Both the position numbers and the translations under genes were made by a program. Positions 35,650 to 41,626 of a stretch of DNA of 41,626 bases are shown here, in pieces. A model generated the notes under the pieces. The model saw only the letters and a program-made list of their open reading frames with translations, had not been told where the DNA came from and ran no database searches. Within the stretch, counting starts at the first letter, position 1. The number at the start of each line of letters is the position of its first letter. The stretch is from positions 1 through 41,626 of the forward strand of contig NZ_MPHK01000030.1 of NCBI RefSeq assembly GCF_001957135.1, given 5' to 3'. Source of the DNA: Shewanella sp. UCD-KL21. GTDB taxonomy: Bacteria > Pseudomonadota > Gammaproteobacteria > Enterobacterales > Shewanellaceae.

Positions 35650-36789
35650 TTAGTCATTTATTTCTGAGTTAGCCGCTTGTAAGAAGTGACGTTCTACTGC
35701 AGCTTGGTAGGATGCATCGATGCCCGCATAGGCGGGGCCAAAAGCCTGTAGGCCTTTTTCGGTGACAAATTCTTTTGGCGCTGGCAGAACCACTACTGCG
35801 ACATTGGTGCCATAACTGACATTGGGGTTAGTGATAGGGCTATTGCTATCCATGTCTAGGCAGCAAATCAAATCAGGAATGGTGACATCGACAACGCCAT
35901 TTAAGCGGCTCACTAAATTCTCGTTTTTTACTTCAATATGATAACGGTCATTGAGGTGTTGACCTGTGCCATCAATAAATATGTCCCCAAGGGTGAAACC
36001 CTCTTGGGTTTTAAATTGATATTTGGCAATCGAGCCTCTAAAGGCCACATAGCCACCACCATGACTCGCAATGGCATCGGCGATGTCTTGGTTAGTTTCT
36101 TTGGCTAATCGATAGGCTTTACCAATTTCGAGCGCCTTAGAAATCGTGCCTTTAATCACCGCATCTTTAACCTGTTCAATGGGCATCGCATGATCGATTG
36201 CGGCAATGTCGTTACGGCTTATCATCGATAAGGCTCTTACTACGTTTTCGGCGCGCAAATCATCAATAACATTTTCACAAATAAAGCATTCACCAAACTC
36301 GTTGGCGGTGACAATGGGCGCTGCAGGGATGTTATTAAAATAGTAGGTTGAATGGGTTATTTCAGGTACCGCACGACCTGCCACATCGGCATCAATAATA
36401 TGCCCATTAGCCATGGCGGCCACGTAAAACGAAATAGCGGTATTTGAACCGCCTAATTCACAGCAAATGGTGCCGTAAAACTCATCGCCAGTGTATTTTT
36501 CAAGCCGTCTAAATGCGGTCATTATGGATGAACTGTTACTTTTAGGTAAGCGGGTATATTGCAGCTCTTCTTCAGGCGTCATTGGTGATAAAGCGCCAAG
36601 CATATAAGGGGTGCAAATCTTTTTGCCTTGGGGCACATCGTCAACACTAACAAGCTTAAATGTCTTACCTTCAGCCAGCGCTTTATCAATATAGTAAAAG
36701 CCTTCATCTAGCTCGCCGCCACCGCCAGTGCCTAAAATGGCGCAGCCGTGCAAGATATCTGATAGGTCAATTCTTGTTAGTGTTTTCAT
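35650..36789 (-). CDS. DUF917-family protein (hydantoinase/thiohydantoin desulfurase-related)
   Basis: This 379-aa cytoplasmic protein starts TRIDLSDILHGCAILGTGGGGELDEG, the Gly-rich opening motif of DUF917. It continues with PYMLGALSP, ELGGSNTAISFYVAA, DADVAGRAVPE and a C-terminal SPITNPNVSYGTNVAVVVLPAP. Family members are encoded with hydantoinase-type enzymes and NCS1 permeases; one has been described as an S-methyl-thiohydantoin desulfurase. Here it is the last gene of a minus-strand set, 112 nt after an NCS1 permease, so a role in using an imported N-heterocycle is likely. No hydantoinase (HyuA/HyuB) is visible in the window, and the reaction is not known. Confidence 0.85.
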   Translation of the reverse strand: MKTLTRIDLSDILHGCAILGTGGGGELDEGFYYIDKALAEGKTFKLVSVDDVPQGKKICTPYMLGALSPMTPEEELQYTRLPKSNSSSIMTAFRRLEKYTGDEFYGTICCELGGSNTAISFYVAAMANGHIIDADVAGRAVPEITHSTYYFNNIPAAPIVTANEFGECFICENVIDDLRAENVVRALSMISRNDIAAIDHAMPIEQVKDAVIKGTISKALEIGKAYRLAKETNQDIADAIASHGGGYVAFRGSIAKYQFKTQEGFTLGDIFIDGTGQHLNDRYHIEVKNENLVSRLNGVVDVTIPDLICCLDMDSNSPITNPNVSYGTNVAVVVLPAPKEFVTEKGLQAFGPAYAGIDASYQAAVERHFLQAANSEIND

Positions 36790-36901
36790 AAATGATATCT
36801 CTTAAAGTTAAACTTTTTATGGTGTTGATCTTATGCCAATGCTGCAAAATTTGTGTTCCATTTGAGCGGCGATGCAAAAACTTATCTATGTATTTACTGG
36901 C

Positions 36902-38266
36902 TTAAGCAAAGGATTTTTTTGCGTAAACTTGCATCAATAAATAGTAGGTCGGCGCGGTGACTAAAATGGCGTCACATACTTCGATACCAGTAATGGTGAT
37001 TAAGCCTTGGTTAGCCAGCATTGAGGTGGCAATACCCACCGCCCAGGCGATAACGGCAAGGTAATTAACTGCAGCAACCTGGTTTAATTCACTTAACAGG
37101 TAAGGCTGTTTATTACGCACGATGAAAAAATCCACCACATAAATCGCCGCGACAGGAGTGAAGATAATCGAGAGGCTAAATAAGAAGTCAGTAAAATTGG
37201 CCAGCAAATTAAATGAAGCGATAATCGTGCCTAATACGCCTGAAACCACAATGATTTTCCATTCTTTCCAGCTAATATTTATGGCGTTAAAACCCAGCGC
37301 TGCGCTGTATAAATTAACCACATTGGTGACCCAGCTCGACATGATGAGCAATATAAACGCCAAAGTACCAATGCCTAAAGTGAGCATGACCGCCAGAATA
37401 TCACTTTGCTGCACCGCAATACCTGCCATGGCGGCAGCGATATAAACGAAGCTGTTAAGCACTAAAAAGGGCAAAAATGAAGCGATGATGGTGTCATTGG
37501 TGGTTTTTGCAAAACGGCTAAAGTCAGGCATTAATACCACGCTGACAATAAAACTGCCGACAACGGCTGATACCGCCTCACCAAAGGTGAGCTCAATGCT
37601 GTCAAATTGGGTGACTGCATCAGGGGCGATGACATAACCGACACTTTTATAGAGCATATAAGCCACTAACATAAACAGAATCGGCACGAATAAACTTGAC
37701 AGTTTTTCAATCAGCTTAAAGCCCCAAATGGTGGTAAGGGTAATTAACATTCCCGCTGAAATGTCTAATAACCACAATGGCACTGTCACAGTAAATAACT
37801 GTTGAAACAGGGCTTGAGAGACTTCGCTAAACAGATTGATGTTAACCCCATACCAACCCAGTAAAGATAATACAAACGCAAGGCTTAACAGGTTTGCTCC
37901 TTTAAGGCCAAAAACAAATTTCATGGTCATGCATGAGGTGAGGCGATTGTGCATGCCCACTAAGCCAGTGACAGTGCCAAGTACTGACAAAATGATGCCG
38001 CCAATAATAAAGGCGTAAATACTTTGGCTAAGGCCTAACGCGCCGCCAAGCTCAAGCCCGGTGATTAGACCGGGCACTGCAAATGCCAATCCACCGTTTA
38101 TCATGCCAATGCGTATGCCACCGACGGTTTTATCTTGGGGGACGGGGCGGGTGGCATAATCATCAAATAGATCATTGTTTGCACTATTTTCAGAGCTATA
38201 TTCAGAGCTTGGCTCAGGGCTGTTTTCAGAGATAAGTTCAGTGCTAGGTGTCCGACGGTTAGGCAT
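36902..38266 (-). CDS. NCS1-family cytosine/purine/hydantoin permease
   Basis: This 454-aa inner-membrane transporter has about 12 membrane segments. The N-terminus is long, acidic and low-complexity (ENSPEPSSEYSSENSANN), unlike typical CodB. The NCS1 core begins PVPQDKTVGGIRIGMINGGLAFAVPG. It is probably a sodium- or proton-coupled importer of a nucleobase or hydantoin-like compound. It lies between a TonB receptor gene and the DUF917 gene on the same strand, suggesting one uptake route across both membranes. A terminator-like hairpin separates it from the receptor, so it may have its own promoter or depend on read-through. Confidence 0.85.
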   Translation of the reverse strand: MPNRRTPSTELISENSPEPSSEYSSENSANNDLFDDYATRPVPQDKTVGGIRIGMINGGLAFAVPGLITGLELGGALGLSQSIYAFIIGGIILSVLGTVTGLVGMHNRLTSCMTMKFVFGLKGANLLSLAFVLSLLGWYGVNINLFSEVSQALFQQLFTVTVPLWLLDISAGMLITLTTIWGFKLIEKLSSLFVPILFMLVAYMLYKSVGYVIAPDAVTQFDSIELTFGEAVSAVVGSFIVSVVLMPDFSRFAKTTNDTIIASFLPFLVLNSFVYIAAAMAGIAVQQSDILAVMLTLGIGTLAFILLIMSSWVTNVVNLYSAALGFNAINISWKEWKIIVVSGVLGTIIASFNLLANFTDFLFSLSIIFTPVAAIYVVDFFIVRNKQPYLLSELNQVAAVNYLAVIAWAVGIATSMLANQGLITITGIEVCDAILVTAPTYYLLMQVYAKKSFA

Positions 38267-38277
38267 AAGTTCTACTT

Positions 38278-38306
38278 GTAAAAATAGGCCTCTAATTAAG
38301 AGGCCT
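38278..38306 (-). terminator. Terminator-like hairpin between TonB receptor and permease genes
   Basis: On the minus strand, AGGCCTCT and AGAGGCCT form a perfect 8-bp stem with a 5-nt loop, followed directly by ATTTTT. It sits in the 64-nt gap just after the receptor stop, where it could terminate or attenuate transcription into the permease. Confidence 0.75.
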
Positions 38307-38330
38307 GTATGGGAGTGACGATGTTTTGCT

Positions 38331-40484
38331 TTAGAAATTATATATCGCTTCGATACCGTATGTTCTCGGTTTATTTGGCATACGGGCTAAATCGGTTACA
38401 CCATCACCATAAAAGAAGATATCTTCGATGGTGCGTTCGTCAGTTAAGTTATTAACATATAACTGCACCGTCCAATCGTCAGATTGTAACCCGACCCCAG
38501 CATTAATTGAGGTGAAGGTTGACGAGGTGATATGCGGGATTTCAATATCAAAATATTGTGGCCCTTGCACCTGAATATCAGCTCGCGATACCAGCGACCA
38601 ATTGGAGCTAATTGGAAAGTAATGATCCGCTGATAAGCTATAAGTATACTCAGGCACCCATGCTTGCGACTCACCTTCAAGTTCAGGTCTATCAGTAAAC
38701 TCTTTAATTTCTGAGTCAATATAGCCTGCATTAAAGCGTACATTGAGATTTTCTGTCGCAGCCCAGCCTAATTCGATTTCAGCACCTTTAGTGAGCACGT
38801 CATCAATGGCGAGGTTTTCAAGGGTATAGCTGTCGACATTAAATTGGGTAATTTGTGCATCAGATTGGGAGATGACAAATAACGCGCCGTTTAAGGTTAC
38901 TTTATTTGAGAGTAGGGTGGTTTTAAAACCCGCTTCGTAGCTGTCAGACACTTCCTGATTGTAAACACGGTTTATGCCTTCTGCTGGCTCGTTAAAGCCG
39001 CCACTTCTAAAACCTTTTGAGTAACCAGTATAAAGCAGCAACTCCTCATTCATTTGATAAGCTAAAGTCACCTTAGGTTGCCATTGGCTAAAGGTATCCT
39101 CTGCAAACGTATCAACTGGGAAGTTAGGATCGTAAGACTCACGTTTATCGCTGTCAAAACGCAGCGCCGCCGTTAATTCTAACTTGTCAGTAATATCGTA
39201 GTTAATTTGACCTGATAATGCCCAGGCTTTGCTGCTGTTTTTATCGGCGATGGTTAGATACATCATCTCATCAGTAAAATCGTCTCTGTCTAGCGGCACA
39301 TCGCCTAAGAAGTCGTCAAAGAAGTTAATAGTGTTGTCACGTTTCTTGTCTTGATAGAAAGCTGACACTGCCCATCTTAAATCCTGATCACTTTGAGAAG
39401 TAAAGCGTGATTCAACCGTCAGTGATTTCACATCAAATAAGCCTTCAGTACCAAAAGGGGCACGGAAAAAATCATCTTCATCAATAAAGGTCGGGTCGGC
39501 GGAGTAATCGCCATCGTAAAAGTGTTTGTTTTCAGAGCTACTGTAAGTAGTGATAAAGTCAAAGGTACCTAAGTCATAATGCTGGGTAAGTTTGGCGCTG
39601 ACTTCATATACATCACGTTGGTCGTTATTACGGATATTTTACGAGGTGCCAATATCAAAGTCTTCCGCACTGTCTTCAGTGACGCCTTGATAATAAGCGA
39701 AGCCGGCATCGCTGGTGGTGTAACGGCCGCGCAGGTTTAAACTGGTGTCGTCTGTGAGATCAAATTCAAGCTGGGCAAACACTGAGTCTTCTGAAAAGTA
39801 ATCTGCTGGCTCATCTAAAAACACGTTATCAATTAAGCCATCAGAGTTTTTGGTATAACCGCCAACACGGAAAAATGCGCTGCTGTCATCATTAAGCGCG
39901 CCCGATACCACGCCATTTAAATTATAGGTATTGCCGTTACCGTATGAGCCTTTAATGGTGCCTTCTAACTATTCGGTTGGTTTTTTGGTGGTGACAATCA
40001 CTGCGCCGCCAATGGCGCCTTTACCGTAAAGTGCCCCCTGTGCACCGCGCATGACTTCAATACGCTCAATGTCGACTAAATCTTGGTTAATAAATTCTAA
40101 ATCCGGTGCGGTGACCCCATCAACCACAAAAGCCAGCGGCGCATCGCCCACTTGCGGGGTGATTAAGCCGCGGATAGTGATACGGGCAAGGCCTGGTCTG
40201 AAGTTGTCCAACTGGCTTAAGTTAGGGGTGAGGTCGGCAACATCTCTGAAATTTTCAATACGCTGGTTTTGGAGCATATCAGCACTAAAAGCGGTTACCG
40301 AGTCGGGTACATTCTGTAAGGTTTCTACACGGCCACGAGCACTAATCTCGATGCGCTCAATTCCGCTAGTGGCTTCAACAGTTTGTGGCTCATTGTCCTC
40401 AGCGTGGGCTGAACTAACAAGCGATAAACCCACCGCAGTGGCTAATATTGATTTTGCGAAAAAACGACGATTAGTATGACTCAT
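38331..40484 (-). pseudogene. TonB-dependent receptor interrupted by two in-frame stop codons
   Basis: From ATG 40484 (MSHTNRRFF, behind GAGGG) one continuous frame runs to 38331 and encodes ~717 residues of receptor: signal peptide ending AHA, plug with LQNVPDSVTAFSADML and ITIRGL, GALYGKGAIGGAVIVTT, and a barrel ending TYGIEAIYNF. Two stops break it without any frame change: TAG at 39969-39971 (after KKPTE, before LEGTIKGSYG) and TAA at 39639-39641 (after FDIGTS, before NIRNNDQRDVYE). The gene is otherwise well preserved, so the damage is recent. It is the first gene of the permease/DUF917 set. A product is possible only with stop read-through. Confidence 0.88.
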
Positions 40485-40587
40485 ATTTTGGCCCTCATAG
40501 GCTGCCTTGCATAAATATGTAGTTATTATGCATTTGTGTGATCCGTTATAACCATTGTGGGACTTTGGCAGAAAATAATATTTTGTA

Positions 40588-40609
40588 ATGCAGCAAAAAT
40601 GCAGTAAAA
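40588..40609. promoter_or_regulatory. 11-bp direct repeat in the lrp/TonB-receptor intergenic gap
   Basis: ATGCAGCAAAA and ATGCAGTAAAA lie back to back, exactly one helical turn apart, in the 229-nt divergent gap. Lrp/AsnC proteins often bind such phased AT-rich sites, so this may be the operator for both genes. The function is inferred from position only. Confidence 0.35.
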
Positions 40610-40713
40610 ATTTGTCGCTTTGAGAGGAAACACGGGACATTTTGCAAATTAATCATGGATAATCCACTATAGGTAGCGAAAACCATAGATAAAATAACAC
40701 TAGGTTTCTGAAA

Positions 40714-41241
40714 ATGAAAAAGAAAGTAAAAATTGATAGTTACAATAAAAAAATATTGGCGACCCTGCATCTTGAAGGAGATTTGACCAATATTGAATTA
40801 GCTGAAAAAGTAAACCTTTCACCTAGTGCCTGTTTTCAGCGAGTTAAATCGTTAAAAGAAGCCGGCTATTTCAGAACCTTTCATGCGGATGTGAATTTAG
40901 AGCAGATTTGTGAACATGTGATGGCTTATGTGGAGTTTACTTTAACCGATAACACTGCACCGTCGCGACGACGCTTTGTTAGTGCTATTCAAGATATTCC
41001 AGAATTTATGGATTGCATGCAGCTTGCTGGTGATGTGGATTATATGTCGTTGAGTTGTTTTCCCAATATCAAAAAACTGAATGAGATCTGTACCGAGCTT
41101 TCAGACAGATCAGAGCTAAGTATCAAAAATATTAAGACCCGTATCGTACTTGAACGCAGCAAGTGGTTTTTAGGCTATCCGTTATCAAGTTTGAAGTGGT
41201 TAGATGATAATGGTCAAGATTTAGACCGTGGCGCTGAGTAA
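40714..41241 (+). CDS. Lrp/AsnC-family transcriptional regulator
   Basis: This 175-aa regulator has an N-terminal helix-turn-helix (~8-60: YNKKILATLHLEGDLTNIELAEKVNLSPSACFQRVKSLKEAGYF, given as its extent) and a C-terminal AsnC/RAM ligand-binding domain (~68-150, with MAYVEFTL and MQLAGDVDYM). The length is slightly over the usual ~155. It is divergent from the TonB receptor/permease/DUF917 genes and is most simply their local, substrate-sensing regulator. The ribosome binding site is poor. Confidence 0.9.
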   Translation: MKKKVKIDSYNKKILATLHLEGDLTNIELAEKVNLSPSACFQRVKSLKEAGYFRTFHADVNLEQICEHVMAYVEFTLTDNTAPSRRRFVSAIQDIPEFMDCMQLAGDVDYMSLSCFPNIKKLNEICTELSDRSELSIKNIKTRIVLERSKWFLGYPLSSLKWLDDNGQDLDRGAE

Positions 41242-41275
41242 GCTTAATAGCTATGCAGTGTTTTTGTTTGCTATA

Positions 41276-41305
41276 TAAAACAGTGATAAAAGTATCATCG
41301 TTTTT
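41276..41305 (+). terminator. Probable terminator after the Lrp gene
   Basis: GTGATA (41283-41288) and TATCAT (41293-41298), with AAC/GTT outside, form an AT-rich hairpin with a G-T pair, followed by TTTTT. It lies about 40 nt after the stop. Confidence 0.5.
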
Positions 41306-41377
41306 ATAAAGAAAAGGCCTGTATCGACATAATGCCGATCGGTTAAGAACACTTGAACGATCCTGCAGATGAATGAT

Positions 41378-41410
41378 AATCCCTACCAGTATTCTGGTAG
41401 GGATTTTTTT
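41378..41410 (+). terminator. Intrinsic terminator inside the IS, just before the transposase
   Basis: CCCTACCAG (41381-41389) and CTGGTAGGG (41394-41402) form a perfect 9-bp stem with loop TATT, extended by AAT/ATT, and seven T follow. It ends one base before the transposase ATG, so transcripts entering from outside should stop before the coding region. Confidence 0.85.
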
Positions 41411-41626
41411 ATGTTTGCGCAAGAGCTTGAGTTAGTTCATGAGTCAGTAGAAGAAAGTGGAGATTATGCTTCTGTAATGGAGGCTATCGATTCACAGTGG
41501 ATAGAACAATCATTACTTTCAGCCAACAAGGCAAGTATCCGTAATCGTCGTTTGCCTGCGCAGCAAGCCGTCTGGCTCGTGCTGTGGATGGGATTAATCC
41601 GTAATCAATCCATAAAAGAAGTCTGC
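41411..41626 (+). CDS. IS4-family transposase, N-terminal fragment (runs off window)
   Basis: Seventy-two codons from ATG 41411 to the window edge are open. They match the IS4 transposase N-terminal domain: FAQELELVHES, then SQWIEQSLLSANKASIRNRRLPAQQAVWLVLWMGL. The catalytic DDE residues would lie downstream, outside the window. The start follows a T run rather than a clear ribosome binding site. Confidence 0.85.
   Translation, partial: MFAQELELVHESVEESGDYASVMEAIDSQWIEQSLLSANKASIRNRRLPAQQAVWLVLWMGLIRNQSIKEVC

Larger units (their letters stand above)
41329..41626 (+). mobile_element. IS4-family insertion sequence, left end (partial)
   Basis: The end ATAATGCCGATCGGTTAAG resembles the terminal repeats of the IS4 group in Shewanella and Vibrio, and an IS4-type transposase starts 82 nt in. 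The right end lies beyond the window. The exact first base is uncertain by a few nt because the flanking target duplication cannot be compared. Confidence 0.75.

Overview
The window looks like chromosome from a marine Gammaproteobacterium of the Alteromonadales, most likely Shewanella or a close relative. This is inferred from AT-rich DNA, two secreted nucleases ending in GlyGly-CTERM tails, Caulobacter-type TonB receptors, a KdgM-type porin and Shewanella/Vibrio-like integron attC sites. No rRNA or tRNA gene was seen, so the species cannot be fixed.

Left edge (1-3320): the end of an integron cassette array that has been invaded twice. Positions 1-294 hold the 5' end of a minus-strand group II intron. 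It sits at the TTGT motif on the bottom strand of an attC site, the known niche of class IIC-attC introns. Two small cassettes follow (ORFs 397-732 and 854-1174). The third attC is cut in half by an IS91-family HUH transposon with an intact transposase and a decayed tyrosine recombinase upstream of it.

Polysaccharide region (3321-12091): a PL7 alginate lyase, a Caulobacter-type TonB-dependent receptor and a large multidomain lipoprotein, all on the plus strand. About five copies of a 40-bp repeat fill the leader of the receptor gene. A KdgM-family oligouronate porin lies apart at 30601 behind a candidate CRP site, and may serve the same diet.

Middle (12164-31272): an RluE-like pseudouridine synthase; a 17-unit 8-bp tandem repeat; a porin, ExeM-like nuclease and endonuclease I cluster that probably feeds on extracellular DNA; a decayed DJ-1/PfpI gene; a MarR regulator divergent from a 54-aa membrane protein, a PutP-type symporter and glutamate 5-kinase; a beta-CASP metallo-hydrolase; and an RND/MMPL exporter.

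Right part (31501-41626): two c-di-GMP genes. One is a GGDEF-EAL protein whose sensor half is separated by a one-base frameshift. The other is a REC-GGDEF response regulator. They are followed by a minus-strand set of TonB receptor (killed by two in-frame stops), NCS1 permease and DUF917 protein, with a divergent Lrp/AsnC regulator, which suggests uptake of an N-heterocycle. The window ends inside an IS4-family insertion sequence that carries an intrinsic terminator just before its transposase.
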